The notes: generated by a model from the sequence alone, not told the origin. Positions 17,841 through 27,318 are shown, counted from the first letter of the stretch. The stretch is 64,000 nt of DNA from Pseudomonas petrae (GCF_021728295.1 NZ_JAKJXE010000003.1:310001-374000), one strand, 5' to 3'. Numbers and translations: made by a program.

Positions 17841-18707
17841 TCAGCGCTGCATGCCCCACCGCTTCACGGTCAGGCGCTCGACGTTGCTGAACAGCAGGTT
17901 TTCCACCAGCAGACCGATGATGATCACCGCCGCCAGGCCCGCGAACACCTTGTCGGTGTACAGCTCGTTGCGGTTCTGGAAGATGTACCAGCCCAGACCA
18001 CCCTTGCCCGAAGACGCGCCGAACACCAGTTCTGCGGCGATGAGGGTTCGCCAGGCAAATGCCCAGCCGATTTTCAGGCCCGCGAGAATCGACGGCAGCG
18101 CTGCCGGAATCAGGATGTACCAGACAAACCGCAGGCCCTTGAGGCCGTAATTGCGCCCAGCCATGCGCTGGGTTTCAGAGACGCCGAGAAACCCCGCGTA
18201 GGTATTCAAGGCCAATGCCCAGAGTACGGAATGCACCAGCACGAAGATCAGACTGTTTTCACCCAGGCCGAACCACAGCAGCGACAACGGCAGCAGCGCG
18301 ATGGCCGGCAGCGGGTTGAACATCGCCGTCAGCGTGCCGAGCAGGTCGCGCCCCAGTTGGGTGGACACGGCCAGCGTGGTCAGGCCGAACGCCATAACGA
18401 TGCCAATCAGGTAACCCTTGACCAGGACCGTCAGGGAGATCCAGACCTTGGTCAGCAATTCACCGCTGGCGATGCCTTCAATAAAGGCCTGAGCGGTTTG
18501 CAGAAAGCTCGGCAGCAGCAGGTCGTTGCCCTGAATGCGCGCGGCAATTTCCCAGAGGATCGCCAGCGCCACGAGGATCACGGCTTTACGCACCCAGCTG
18601 ACCTGCCAGATGCGTTGCGCGAGGGGAATGTCGCGGGCCAGGTCTTCCTGAGTGAAAGGCTCCAGCACGACTTCGTATTCTTCCCGCAGAGGAGGTGAAA
18701 GGCTCAT
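17841..18707 (-). CDS. sulfonate-type ABC transporter permease
   Basis: SsuC/TauC-like inner-membrane permease, ~288 aa from ATG 18707, with GGAGG about 10 nt before it. The longer frame to 18857 is rejected because it reads through a REP pair. It has six hydrophobic segments and the coupling loop GVSETQRMAGRNYGLKGL. A REP pair separates it from the ATPase gene, which may lower or protect the downstream part of the transcript. Confidence 0.87.
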   Translation of the reverse strand: MSLSPPLREEYEVVLEPFTQEDLARDIPLAQRIWQVSWVRKAVILVALAILWEIAARIQGNDLLLPSFLQTAQAFIEGIASGELLTKVWISLTVLVKGYLIGIVMAFGLTTLAVSTQLGRDLLGTLTAMFNPLPAIALLPLSLLWFGLGENSLIFVLVHSVLWALALNTYAGFLGVSETQRMAGRNYGLKGLRFVWYILIPAALPSILAGLKIGWAFAWRTLIAAELVFGASSGKGGLGWYIFQNRNELYTDKVFAGLAAVIIIGLLVENLLFSNVERLTVKRWGMQR

Positions 18708-18735
18708 GGGTGCAATCTCATGTGCGCCACGCCCC

Positions 18736-18824
18736 TGTAGGAGCGCGCTTGCCCGCGATTGCGGTGTGCCTGTGACATTGATGTCCTCTGACACACCGCA
18801 ATCGCGGGCAAGCGCGCTCCTACA
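18736..18824. repeat. REP inverted pair inside an operon
   Basis: REP core at 18736 and its reverse complement ending at 18824. The arms are longer than usual because GATTGCGGTGTG is also mirrored, so almost the whole 89 bp can pair. It lies between the ATPase and permease genes of one transcript. Confidence 0.85.
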
Positions 18825-18837
18825 AGGGATGTGCGTG

Positions 18838-19719
18838 TTAATAGGCAATACGAACATCCTGAAACCGCAGATCCGGCTCGACCGCAGGGGCTTCGCCCTC
18901 GTCGAACAGCAGCCGGTGAATGCGCTGCGCAGACGCCTGGAACTCGACGCCGCCGAGGCTTTTCAGGGTGTACTGATGGCTGTTGATCTCGGCGCGCACG
19001 CGGCCCGGATGGGGCGACAGCAGCAGAATCCGGTTGCCCACCACCAGCGCTTCCTCGATGGAGTGGGTCACGAACAGCAGCGTGAAGCGCACCTCTTCCC
19101 ACAACTCCAGCAGCTCTTCCTGCATCTTGCGGCGGGTCAACGCATCGAGCGCGGCGAAGGGCTCGTCCATCAGCAGGATCTTGGGCTGCATCGCCAGCGC
19201 CCGGGCAATCGCCACGCGCGCCTTCATGCCGCCGGACAAGGTGTGCGGATAGGCATCGGCGAAAGCGCTCAGGCCGACTTTCTCCAGGTAAAACCGCGCA
19301 CGCTCCTCGGCCTCACGACGCTTGAGGGTCCGCGAGGCCAGCAGCGGAAACATGACGTTCTGAATCACCGTCTTCCACGGCGGCAACTGGTCGAATTCCT
19401 GAAACACCACAATCCGGTCCGGCCCCGGTTCCCTGACCTGCTGGCCGGCCAGACGAATCTGCCCTTCGCTGGGCTGGATGAACCCGGCCACGGCCTTGAG
19501 CAGCGTTGACTTGCCGCAGCCCGACGGGCCGAGCAGGACAAAACGGTCGGCAGGATCAATTTCAAAACTGACTTGGTGGGTGGCCCGCACCACGCGTTCC
19601 GGCGTGCGGTATTCAAGGCTGACGCCCTGTACTTGCAGCAGCGCTTCAGCGGTGGGCTGATTGGCCTGATGCGTGTTCAAGCGATCGCTAGCCGTGTGGC
19701 TTTGCAGAACAGCATTCAT
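18838..19719 (-). CDS. sulfonate-type ABC transporter ATP-binding protein
   Basis: SsuB/TauB-like ATPase, ~293 aa. It has Walker A GPSGCGKSTLLKAVAGF, signature LSGGMKARVAIARAL and Walker B LLMDEPFAALD. ATG 19719 follows AGGAG; the longer frame overlaps the dioxygenase gene and is rejected. It starts 14 bp after the dioxygenase stop, so the two are cotranscribed. Its stop lies only 14 bp from a REP pair. Confidence 0.9.
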   Translation of the reverse strand: MNAVLQSHTASDRLNTHQANQPTAEALLQVQGVSLEYRTPERVVRATHQVSFEIDPADRFVLLGPSGCGKSTLLKAVAGFIQPSEGQIRLAGQQVREPGPDRIVVFQEFDQLPPWKTVIQNVMFPLLASRTLKRREAEERARFYLEKVGLSAFADAYPHTLSGGMKARVAIARALAMQPKILLMDEPFAALDALTRRKMQEELLELWEEVRFTLLFVTHSIEEALVVGNRILLLSPHPGRVRAEINSHQYTLKSLGGVEFQASAQRIHRLLFDEGEAPAVEPDLRFQDVRIAY

Positions 19720-19733
19720 GGAGCTCTCCTGAA

Positions 19734-20627
19734 TCAGAACGGCGCATCGCCCTGAATGGTGGTGCGGTGCAAGCGACGGCGGAGGTGATCGGGCGTGCCG
19801 CCGGCCAGATGAATCAGCGAACGGTTGTCCCAGAACACCATGTCGTTCTCCTGCCACTTGTGGCGGTAAACGCCTTCCGGACGAACGCTGTGGGCGTACA
19901 GCTCAGTGAGAATTGCCTGACTCTCGTCTTCCGGCAAGCCGACGATGTGGGTCGTGAAGCCTTCGCTGACGAATAGCGCCTTGCGCCCGTTTTCCGGGTG
20001 GGTACGCACGATCGGGTGGCTGACCACTGCGACCTGCGCCAACTGTTCAGCGCTGAGGGTCGGGCGCCAGTTATCGGCGTTATGCCCATGGCTGTAGCGG
20101 GACGTATAGCTGTGCGCGGCGTTGCGCCCTTCGACGGCCTTGCGCAGATGCTCTGGCAGCGTGTCCCAGGCCAGGTGCATATCGGCGAACAGGGTGTCGC
20201 CGCCTTCGCTCGGCAGCTCCTGGGCGTAGAGCATCGAGCCCAGGCTCGGCAGCTCTTTGTAGGAAAGGTCCGAGTGCCAGTATTTGCCGGCATCGCCCAG
20301 CCCGACCGGCTGACCGTTCTCGACGATATTGGAGACGATTAAAATCTCGGGATGATTGGCGAGCAGGAATTGCTTGAGCACATGAATCTGCAGGACGCCA
20401 AAACGGCGGCTGAAATCGATCTGCTGCTGCGGGGTGATGTGCTGATCGCGGAAAACGACAACGTGATAATCGAGGTGCGCTTGATGCACGCGGGCAAAAT
20501 CGGCGTCGTTGAGCGGACGGGACAGATCCAGCCCGACGATTTCCGCGCCCACCTTTTCGGCGAATGGACGCACATCGAACTGCTGACCGGGCGCTTGCGC
20601 GGACGAAGCGTGGGAGGCTGCTGGCAT
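19734..20627 (-). CDS. TauD/TfdA-family Fe(II)/2-oxoglutarate dioxygenase
   Basis: A 297-aa non-haem iron oxygenase. The metal ligands are visible as His-x-Asp in YWHSDLSY and a distal His in RRRLHRTTIQG; the Arg residues there would bind 2-oxoglutarate. TauD hydroxylates taurine to release sulfite. Here the enzyme heads an operon with a sulfonate-type importer, so a sulfonate or sulfate ester is the likely substrate. It is the first gene of the operon. The upstream 80 bp is AT-rich and contains ATAAGAAG. Confidence 0.87.
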   Translation of the reverse strand: MPAASHASSAQAPGQQFDVRPFAEKVGAEIVGLDLSRPLNDADFARVHQAHLDYHVVVFRDQHITPQQQIDFSRRFGVLQIHVLKQFLLANHPEILIVSNIVENGQPVGLGDAGKYWHSDLSYKELPSLGSMLYAQELPSEGGDTLFADMHLAWDTLPEHLRKAVEGRNAAHSYTSRYSHGHNADNWRPTLSAEQLAQVAVVSHPIVRTHPENGRKALFVSEGFTTHIVGLPEDESQAILTELYAHSVRPEGVYRHKWQENDMVFWDNRSLIHLAGGTPDHLRRRLHRTTIQGDAPF

Positions 20628-20807
20628 GAGAACTCCGACTCCAAAAGGTGTGGCTGAGGAGGGAGGACTTTAAAGCTATAAGAAGCGAAGTTTAAATATC
20701 GATAGGGCATATGCATAGCGCCGAACGACCTAGCGACGGCCTTCGGCCATCACTGCCATGTGCGAGTGGCTGGTAGCGGACTCATGCAAAGGGCCGGCGC
20801 TTTAAAC

Positions 20808-20895
20808 GCAAAACGCGCTTGCCCGCCGTCACTTCCATGCACCCGATGACAGTGCGTCAGCGGAGCGGGAGCAACCGCGGGCAAGCGCGTTTTGT
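20808..20895. repeat. variant REP inverted pair
   Basis: Arms GCAAAACGCGCTTGCCCGC and GCGGGCAAGCGCGTTTTGT face each other. They differ from the common REP by AAAACGC in place of AGGAGCGC. The pair occupies the 306-bp gap between the dioxygenase promoter and the 3' end of the second metQ-like gene; nothing else is evident there. Confidence 0.7.
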
Positions 20896-20933
20896 ACACA
20901 TGAATGCGCTGCAACCGCGCATTCAGGCCTTCA

Positions 20934-21722
20934 TCAGAACGCCGGGATAACTGCGCCGTCGTACTTCTTGTTGATGAAGTCTTTGACCTGCTGGCTGGTC
21001 AGCGCCTTGGACAGCTTTTCGATCGCGTCGGTGTGAGCATTGTCGGTACGGGTGACCAGGTAGTTCACGTACGGCGAGTCGGAGCCTTCCAGAATCAGCG
21101 CATCCTTTTTAGGGCTGAGCTTGGCTTCCAGCGCGTAGTTGGTGTTGATCAGATCCAGGTCAACCTGGTCCAGCGCGCGCGGCAGCAGAGCCGATTCCAG
21201 CTCGCGGAACTTCAGCTTTTTCGGGTTGGTGGCGATATCTTTCGGCGTCGACAAAGCGTTGGTCGGGTCTTTCAGGGTGATCAGGCCGTTCTTCTGCAAC
21301 AGCAGCAGGGCGCGACCGGCGTTGCTGCCTTCGTTCGGAATGGCAACGGTTGCGCCTTCAGGCAGCTCGGCGATCGATTTCCACTTTTTCGAGTAGCCGC
21401 CGAACGGTTCGACGTGTACGCCGACGCCGGTCACCAAAGTAGCGCCCTTGCCTTTGTTGAAGCCGTCCAGGTAAGGCTTGGTCTGGAAGTAGTTGGCGTC
21501 CAGACGCTTCTCGTTCAGTTGCACATTGGGCTGCACGTAGTCAGTGAAGACCTTGATCTGCAGGTCCACGCCTTCTTTGGCCAGTTCAGGCTTGATCAGC
21601 TCGAGGATCTCGGCGTGCGGAACAGCCGTAGCGCCCACGACGAGCTTCTCGGCAGCTTGTGCAGCGCTGATGCCCAGGGAGAGAGCAGCCGCCAGTGCGG
21701 TGAACAAAAACGTCTTCTTCAT
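20934..21722 (-). CDS. lone MetQ/NlpA-family substrate-binding protein
   Basis: A second MetQ-like periplasmic protein, 262 aa, with a signal peptide ending in SAAQAAEK. Conserved features are KRLDANYFQTKPYLDGFN and GATVAIPNEGSNAGRAL. No ATPase or permease adjoins it, so it may feed the MetNI transporter 14 kb away. The upstream region is AT-rich (ATAAAAAATC, AATACTTTTTAG), consistent with a regulated promoter. Ligand unknown. Confidence 0.85.
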   Translation of the reverse strand: MKKTFLFTALAAALSLGISAAQAAEKLVVGATAVPHAEILELIKPELAKEGVDLQIKVFTDYVQPNVQLNEKRLDANYFQTKPYLDGFNKGKGATLVTGVGVHVEPFGGYSKKWKSIAELPEGATVAIPNEGSNAGRALLLLQKNGLITLKDPTNALSTPKDIATNPKKLKFRELESALLPRALDQVDLDLINTNYALEAKLSPKKDALILEGSDSPYVNYLVTRTDNAHTDAIEKLSKALTSQQVKDFINKKYDGAVIPAF

Positions 21723-21930
21723 GCGATGTCCTTAATAGAAATCGGGTCGCCTCGTGGGCGATTTTGTCTTCGGTCTGCCGCGGGATCGACCCTTGGCAGG
21801 GTGGCGGCTGATGCGGACAGTACCGAGATTTTTTATTCCGAGACAATACTTTTTAGTCGGATGGTTATGCTTTTTCGTTCTCAGGGGGCATTTTGCCAGC
21901 CGGCTATTCGATGCGTGAGACCCAGAACGC

Positions 21931-22755
21931 TCATCGAACCGGCAGATTCAAATGCTCGGGCAGGATTTCCGCGCCGCTGCTGACCAGCAGCGCGAAGTGA
22001 ATGACGTTCTCCAGCTCTCGCGTGTTGCCCGGCCAGTAATGCGCTTCAAGCACCCGCTGCGCGTCGTCGCTGATCAGCGGCATCTCGAAATCGAAGCGCT
22101 GGCTGTAAATCCCCAGGAAGTACTCGGCCAACGGCAGGATGTTTCCGGGCTGCTCGCGCAACGCCGGCAGGTCGAGGCGTCCTTCGTTCAGGTAGCGATA
22201 AAGCCGCTCGTGGAATTTGCCGGCGGCGACCGACAGGCGCAGATCGATGCTAGTCGCTGCAACCAGCCTGACGTCGACCTGGCTGGGCTGTGTGGCGCCG
22301 ACGCGGGTGACTTCGTGGTTTTCCAGCGCCGCCAGCAACTTGATCTGGATCGCCATCGGCAGGTCGGCGATCTCATCCAGGTACAACGTGCCGCCCGTTG
22401 CCGAGCCGAACCAGCCTGCCCGACTGCTGGCAGAACCGCTGTAGGCGCCGGCGGCGTAGCCGAACAGTTCGGCGTCGGCGTAGGTCGAGCTGATGGCGCC
22501 GCAGTTGACGGAAACAAACAACCCGGCCCGGTCGCTGCCACGGTGAATATGACGCGCCAGCAATTCCTTGCCCGTACCGGATTCGCCGCGGATCAGCACC
22601 GGCAGGTCCAGCGGCGCCAGCAGTTCCATCTCTTCGCGCAACTGCCGCGATCGTGGATCGATGAACACCAAGGCCTTGGCGCGGATGCTCAACGGGCTTT
22701 TTTCAGCATCAGGAAAGGTCAACAGCGGGTTGCTCGAAATGTCGGAAAGGCTCAT
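21931..22755 (-). CDS. sigma-54 activator-like AAA+ protein without DNA-binding domain
   Basis: A 274-aa AAA+ ATPase of the bacterial enhancer-binding type, perhaps related to SfnR, which controls sulfone use in P. putida. It has Walker A GESGTGKE (57-64), Walker [10 protein letters not shown] (121-129) and a sensor II region [10 protein letters not shown] (241-250). Two features are odd. The loop that contacts sigma-54, normally GAFTGA, reads GAYSGS (103-108). The protein also ends right after the AAA+ domain (EHLNLPVR), with no HTH in any frame downstream. There is no receiver domain. ATG 22755 follows GGGAG; the longer frame to 22776 has no RBS. Confidence 0.8.
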   Translation of the reverse strand: MSLSDISSNPLLTFPDAEKSPLSIRAKALVFIDPRSRQLREEMELLAPLDLPVLIRGESGTGKELLARHIHRGSDRAGLFVSVNCGAISSTYADAELFGYAAGAYSGSASSRAGWFGSATGGTLYLDEIADLPMAIQIKLLAALENHEVTRVGATQPSQVDVRLVAATSIDLRLSVAAGKFHERLYRYLNEGRLDLPALREQPGNILPLAEYFLGIYSQRFDFEMPLISDDAQRVLEAHYWPGNTRELENVIHFALLVSSGAEILPEHLNLPVR

Positions 22756-22795
22756 GGCAGGCTCCCGCCCGGCCATCCATTGACCAGAGCGTTTT

Positions 22796-22832
22796 AAAAA
22801 AAAGGCCGCAGCGCCTGTCGGTTCACTGCGGC
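22796..22832 (-). terminator. Rho-independent terminator of the hydrolase gene
   Basis: Stem GCCGCAG/CTGCGGC at 22804-22832. On the minus strand it is followed by eight T residues, 57 bp after the hydrolase stop. Confidence 0.7.
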
Positions 22833-22888
22833 GAAAATGATCGTGAGAAAAGTGGGCTCAAGCGCAACGACCGTTGCGAAGGCGGTGG

Positions 22889-23470
22889 TCATGCGCGGCG
22901 GCGGTTGAATTGCTCGATGCGCCCTTGCAGCCGGTACAGGTAAGCGAAACCCTGTTCCCAACGCTGATGGCCGGACTTCACGTTGATATGGCCAGCGCCG
23001 CTGAGGATGCCGATTTCGGCGCCCCAGTTGCGGGCCATTTCCATCGCGCGCAACGCACTGACGGCTGAGTCGTTGTCCGAGCTGACCACTTGGGTCGGGA
23101 ACGGCAGCAGGTGCTCGGGAATCGGTGCGAAATTGCGGATCGCCGGCGGGCAATTGGGGCGTTTGACGTCAGCGGGGGCCACCAGCAAGGCCCCGCGCAC
23201 CTGACGCAAACTCGCCAGTGGCGCCAACTGCGCCCAATGGGCGACGGTAACGCAACCCAGGCTGTGGGCGATGAGAATTACCGGTGTGCTGTCAGAGGCG
23301 ATAGCGCGTTGCAGTTCACCCACCCAATCTTCGCGGCGCGGCGTGAGCCAGTCGGCCTGCTCCACGCGCACGCTGTTGGGCAGGCTGTTCTGCCAGTGCG
23401 TTTGCCAATGGTCGTCGGCAGATCCTTGCCAGCCTGGCACGATCAAGTAACGGATCGATTCGTTATGCAT
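22889..23470 (-). CDS. RBBP9/YdeN-family alpha/beta hydrolase
   Basis: A serine hydrolase of ~193 aa. The nucleophile elbow is AHSLGC, the N-terminal strand motif is LIVPGWQGSADDHWQ, and the C-terminal catalytic His is in GAGHIN. An Asp is available in SSDNDS. I prefer ATG 23470 (MHNES); a start at 23488 is in frame. It has its own terminator and, upstream, a short inverted repeat like those before sulfur-starvation genes. The substrate is unknown. Confidence 0.85.
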   Translation of the reverse strand: MHNESIRYLIVPGWQGSADDHWQTHWQNSLPNSVRVEQADWLTPRREDWVGELQRAIASDSTPVILIAHSLGCVTVAHWAQLAPLASLRQVRGALLVAPADVKRPNCPPAIRNFAPIPEHLLPFPTQVVSSDNDSAVSALRAMEMARNWGAEIGILSGAGHINVKSGHQRWEQGFAYLYRLQGRIEQFNRRRA

Positions 23471-23525
23471 GGCCTTCGCCTCCTGCATGTTGCGTTCATG
23501 GGGGCGAGTATAGGGATCGGATATA

Positions 23526-23541
23526 TATTCGAAAAAGAATA
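23526..23541. promoter_or_regulatory. short inverted repeat upstream of the hydrolase gene
   Basis: TATTC-GAAAAA-GAATA in an AT-rich stretch 55-70 bp upstream of the hydrolase ATG. It resembles the ATTCTTAAA/TTTAAGAAT palindrome upstream of oscA (31858-31882), which may indicate one regulator such as a CysB-type protein. That link is an inference. Confidence 0.35.
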
Positions 23542-23596
23542 AGAAGCTATTTATTAATAGCTCGAAAATATATGTCGCTGCTTCAGGGGATGGCGC

Positions 23597-23636
23597 AAAA
23601 AAAGAGGGCCACCCCCTGCCTTAAAGGGGTGACCCT
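23597..23636 (-). terminator. Rho-independent terminator of the desaturase gene
   Basis: Stem AGGGCCACCCC/GGGGTGACCCT with a 10-nt loop. On the minus strand it is followed by TCTTTTTTT. Confidence 0.8.
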
Positions 23637-23763
23637 GATAATCACGCTGTCTGCCCCCAGCTCGCCGGGGATGAGCAGAGATTAAGGGGCGGTTGTTACA
23701 GAAATCTTTATCGAGAAAATTTTCTCAGAAGCCGACGTCATCGGCGCAATGGGCAGGCAGGTA

Positions 23764-24834
23764 TCAACCGCGCGCAGGCTTTAGCACTGTGTCGTTTTCG
23801 GTCGCTCGTTCAAACCGGTTGGCCCGCCAGAAGGTGCCGAAATCATTGAAGCGCACCCCCATCTCGGCCATCACCTTGTGCGCAACGGGCGCCGTCATCT
23901 GGCGGATATAGAACGGCTCCTTCACCACGAAGTGATGAATGCCATGGGTGCTGCCGAAGTTGAAGCAGAACGCCTGCAGCGGCCACATCCACCACGGATT
24001 GAGCACTTGGGTCTGTTGCATGACATTGCCCATCTCGACGTCGCCGTAGTAATGCATGTTCGAACTGACGAAATGCAGACAGAAGGTACGCAACACATTC
24101 GGACCGACCAGCACCACGACAGCGATGTCGATGACGTGCATGACCGCCAGCGTGTTCGCCGACCAGTCAATCGGGCTGCCCATCAGACCGGCAATGCCAT
24201 TGGCGGCATGGAAGCCGAGAAACACGTACCACGCGCTCCAATTGAGCAGCGCCAGCGGCGCATAAACGCGAAGGGTGCGCTTGAGAATGCTGAATTTATG
24301 CGCCCAGGTTTTCGCCCGCAGCATGCGGATCAGCGATGACATGACGTTATCGCCAACCATCAGCAACCGCGCCAGCCCCCAGCGCTCGCCATTGGTGATG
24401 GCGCGCTCTTCCATATCGGCCTCGGTGCCGGAGACCTTGTGGTGATTGAGATGCAGATGCCGACGAATCCAGGGATTGATCGTGCTCGGCCGCGCCAGCC
24501 AGACCAGTGCCAGCATCAGGTTATGGGGCACGCGCTGCTTGCGAAAATACATGCTGTGGATCAGATCGTGTTCAAGCTCGTGGGTCAGCGAGGCGAAGAA
24601 CGCATTCAGCAGCAGGCACGCCCACCACGCCAGGTAACCCCCGAGATAGAGGGCCGCGCTGCCGATCATGCCGGCCAGTGCGAAGAACAGGATGCCGGCG
24701 CCGATCGCGTCCTGATGCCGCAGCAACGGATAGCGCTCTCGCAACGCGGCACCGTGGGCCGAAACCACCGCACGAATATGCGCTGATCGTTGTTGTGCAT
24801 TCAGTCCGGCAGCACTTGCAGAAGTGTCGTGCAT
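23764..24834 (-). CDS. membrane fatty acid desaturase
   Basis: Integral-membrane di-iron desaturase, ~356 aa. The three histidine boxes are HELEHD, HLHLNHH and HGIHH. Hydrophobic segments lie near residues 45-90 and 195-265. ATG 24834 is preferred over 24876. It is divergent from an AraC-family regulator, which may control it. The fatty acid or hydrocarbon substrate cannot be told from sequence. Confidence 0.85.
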   Translation of the reverse strand: MHDTSASAAGLNAQQRSAHIRAVVSAHGAALRERYPLLRHQDAIGAGILFFALAGMIGSAALYLGGYLAWWACLLLNAFFASLTHELEHDLIHSMYFRKQRVPHNLMLALVWLARPSTINPWIRRHLHLNHHKVSGTEADMEERAITNGERWGLARLLMVGDNVMSSLIRMLRAKTWAHKFSILKRTLRVYAPLALLNWSAWYVFLGFHAANGIAGLMGSPIDWSANTLAVMHVIDIAVVVLVGPNVLRTFCLHFVSSNMHYYGDVEMGNVMQQTQVLNPWWMWPLQAFCFNFGSTHGIHHFVVKEPFYIRQMTAPVAHKVMAEMGVRFNDFGTFWRANRFERATENDTVLKPARG

Positions 24835-24944
24835 GCTTCCATTCTCCGGTTTCAGGATGAAAAAACGTGGCACCACTGTGCCGCTTCAGCCGGGAAGCTG
24901 CCTGACCGTGAACGCCAATCTGTAGACCGGAAGCGCCAACTTGT

Positions 24945-25952
24945 ATGTCTGAGCCGAGCATCCTCGCCAGCTGGACCCGCGCCCTGCGCAAGCAACTCGA
25001 TGCCCTGGGCCTCGACAGCCTCGCACTGAGCCGGGCTGCGGGCCTGGATCCGCAGCTGATGGATGACCCCAACGCTCGATACCCGGTGACGGTAACCACC
25101 CGTTTTTGGGAACTGGCGGTGCAGGCGAGCGGCGACCCGGCGCTGGGATTGCGGGTTTCACGTTTCGTCAGCCCGACGACCTTTCATGCGCTCGGTTATG
25201 CGCTGGTCGCCAGCGGCTCGTTGCGTGAGGTGTTCGAGCGCATCGTGCGTTATCACCCGGTGGTGAGCGACGCGCTGGTCATGAGCTTTGAACGTGTGGA
25301 CGAGCGTTACGAATTTCGTTTCCGCGTGCCCGACGGCAGTCCGATGCCGGCCAATGAGGCCATGGACGCCTTCGCCGCCATCTATGTGCGCACCTGCCGC
25401 AACCGCTTGGGACGTCATTATGCGCCACTGGCCGTGCACCTGATGCGGCCGCAGCCTGAAGACCCGCAGCCGTGGCATGACGTCTTCCGCGCACCGCTGT
25501 TCTTCGGCGCGACGGAGAATCTGCTGAGCTTTGCCTGCGAGGATTTCGACAGCCATCTGGATGACGCCAACCCCGAGCTGGCCGAGCACAACGAGGCCGT
25601 GCTCAACCGCACCCTCGAACAACTCAGCGCACTGACCTGGGAGCGCAAGGTGCGTGGCGCCATCGAAACTCAACTGCCGGAAGGCGAGCCGTCGGCCGAG
25701 CGCATCGCCGATACGCTGCACCTGAGCCTGCGCAGCCTTCAGCGCCATCTGGCCGACGAGGGTTGCCGCTACGACCTGCTGCTCAATCAGTGCCGACAGA
25801 ATCTGGCGCTGCAACACATGCGCGACCCGGGTTGCTCGCTCAGTGAAGTCGCCTACCTGCTTGGTTTCGCCGACACCAGCAGTTTCAGCCGCGCGTTCAA
25901 GCGCTGGACCGGCATGACGCCCAGCCAGTATCGCGAAGGAATGAATCGCTGA
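24945..25952 (+). CDS. AraC-family regulator, OruR/ArgR-like layout
   Basis: A 335-aa transcription factor. The N-terminal ~200 residues match the arabinose-binding-like domain of the OruR group. The C-terminal AraC double HTH is seen in SLRSLQRHLADEGCRYDLLL and EVAYLLGFADTSSFSRAFKRWTGMTPSQYR. It is divergent from the desaturase gene across 110 bp, which suggests it senses a fatty acid-related signal there; this is an inference. Confidence 0.87.
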   Translation: MSEPSILASWTRALRKQLDALGLDSLALSRAAGLDPQLMDDPNARYPVTVTTRFWELAVQASGDPALGLRVSRFVSPTTFHALGYALVASGSLREVFERIVRYHPVVSDALVMSFERVDERYEFRFRVPDGSPMPANEAMDAFAAIYVRTCRNRLGRHYAPLAVHLMRPQPEDPQPWHDVFRAPLFFGATENLLSFACEDFDSHLDDANPELAEHNEAVLNRTLEQLSALTWERKVRGAIETQLPEGEPSAERIADTLHLSLRSLQRHLADEGCRYDLLLNQCRQNLALQHMRDPGCSLSEVAYLLGFADTSSFSRAFKRWTGMTPSQYREGMNR

Positions 25953-25964
25953 CGGGTGACGCCA

Positions 25965-26675
25965 TCACGCGCCTGCGCCGGTCAGGCGATGAAGCGCCGC
26001 CTCGCGCAGACATTCGGTGTCCAGCACGCCGATAAGATCGTGATCGCGGCGCACGATCTGCCGTTCGGCAAAGTGCCCCAACACCCGCTCGACCACCTCA
26101 CCGCTCAACCCGAGGCAGCGATTGGACGCCATGTCGACGAGGGGCACGCTGCGCGCGGAGCGATCCATCTCGCCATAGGCTTCGGCGAGCATGAGCAGCC
26201 GAAACGCTACGCGTTCTTCGGTGGGCATCAGGGTGATGTCTTCAATGGCGGGCACTGCGAGCCCAAGCTTGCGCCCCAGCAACTCGCGGAAATGTCGCCA
26301 CAAGGCTGGGTTTTCAGCCAGCAGTTGCTTGAGTGGCGCATGAGGCATGTGCAGGAGAATGACCGCGCCTTGGGCGAAGACGTCGTGGGTCGCGGGCAGG
26401 TCGTCGAACAACGAGGCTTCGCCAAACCAGAACGGCCGATAGCCTTCTGCCGGGGGCACGTCCGTTTGCTGCGGGTTGAGGGGATTGATGCGTAACGAGC
26501 CCGTGAGCAAGGCGTACAAGCCAGGCGCAGGATCGCCGCGCTGGAAGATCGATTTGCCGGGCGTCACCCGGCGCTGTCGCATGCCGGTTAGCAAGCTATC
26601 CTGCAACAGCGCAGGCAGATCGCGGAACCATCGGTCGTTGATAAACCATGAGCGCCATTGGGTTCCATTCGTCAT
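25965..26675 (-). CDS. Crp/Fnr-family transcriptional regulator
   Basis: A 236-aa regulator with a cyclic-nucleotide-like beta-barrel (IFQRGDPAPGLYALLTGSLRI) and a C-terminal winged HTH (LGLSGEVVERVLGHFAERQIV). No cysteine cluster of the Fnr type is seen. AAGGAG lies 6 nt before ATG 26675; the longer frame is rejected. It is divergent from the Mpo1-like gene, which it may regulate. Confidence 0.82.
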   Translation of the reverse strand: MTNGTQWRSWFINDRWFRDLPALLQDSLLTGMRQRRVTPGKSIFQRGDPAPGLYALLTGSLRINPLNPQQTDVPPAEGYRPFWFGEASLFDDLPATHDVFAQGAVILLHMPHAPLKQLLAENPALWRHFRELLGRKLGLAVPAIEDITLMPTEERVAFRLLMLAEAYGEMDRSARSVPLVDMASNRCLGLSGEVVERVLGHFAERQIVRRDHDLIGVLDTECLREAALHRLTGAGA

Positions 26676-26781
26676 GTGAATCTCCTTTTGATAGCCGGCG
26701 TTTTGTTGCAGGCTGAGCCGTCCAGCGGACTCAACCAAAAAAAATCAGCGGCATGATCCACGTATCCATAGAGGAATAACA

Positions 26782-27318
26782 ATGAAAAACCTCGTCGATC
26801 ATCTCAGCCAGTACGCGGCCTACCACCGCGACACCCGCAATATCGTCACCCACTTTGTCGGCATTCCCTTGATCGTGATCGCAGTGGCCGTGCTGTTGTC
26901 ACGCCCCGGCTGGACCAGCTGGTCCCTCGGCGGGCTCTGGGTGTCGCCGGCCTTACTGGTGAGTCTGGCGGCTACGTTTTTCTACCTGCGGCTGGATGCC
27001 TTTTTCGGCGTGCTGATGGGTGTCCTGCTTGCGCTGTGCCTGTGGCTTGGCGCAAACCTGGCGCAACAAACCACCATGGTCTGGCTCAGCGCAGGCGTCG
27101 GGTTGTTCGTGCTCGGTTGGGCGATTCAGTTTGTGGGCCATCATTACGAAGGCCGCAAGCCGGCGTTTGTCGACGACCTCACAGGCCTGATCATCGGCCC
27201 GCTATTTGTCGTCGCCGAAGCGGCTTTTTTGCTGGGAATGAGAAAAAAGTTGCAGCACGCCATCGAGGCGCGGGTGGGCAAAACGCACCGGCGGGATCTG
27301 AAAAAGGCTGCGGTTTAA
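26782..27318 (+). CDS. Mpo1-like (DUF962) membrane protein
   Basis: A 178-aa integral-membrane protein with about four hydrophobic helices. Conserved His residues occur in YHRDTRNIVTHFVGIP and FVGHHYEGRKPAFVDD, as in the DUF962 family. Yeast Mpo1 is an Fe-dependent dioxygenase for 2-hydroxy fatty acids; the bacterial role is not established. The RBS is GAGGAA. Confidence 0.85.
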   Translation: MKNLVDHLSQYAAYHRDTRNIVTHFVGIPLIVIAVAVLLSRPGWTSWSLGGLWVSPALLVSLAATFFYLRLDAFFGVLMGVLLALCLWLGANLAQQTTMVWLSAGVGLFVLGWAIQFVGHHYEGRKPAFVDDLTGLIIGPLFVVAEAAFLLGMRKKLQHAIEARVGKTHRRDLKKAAV

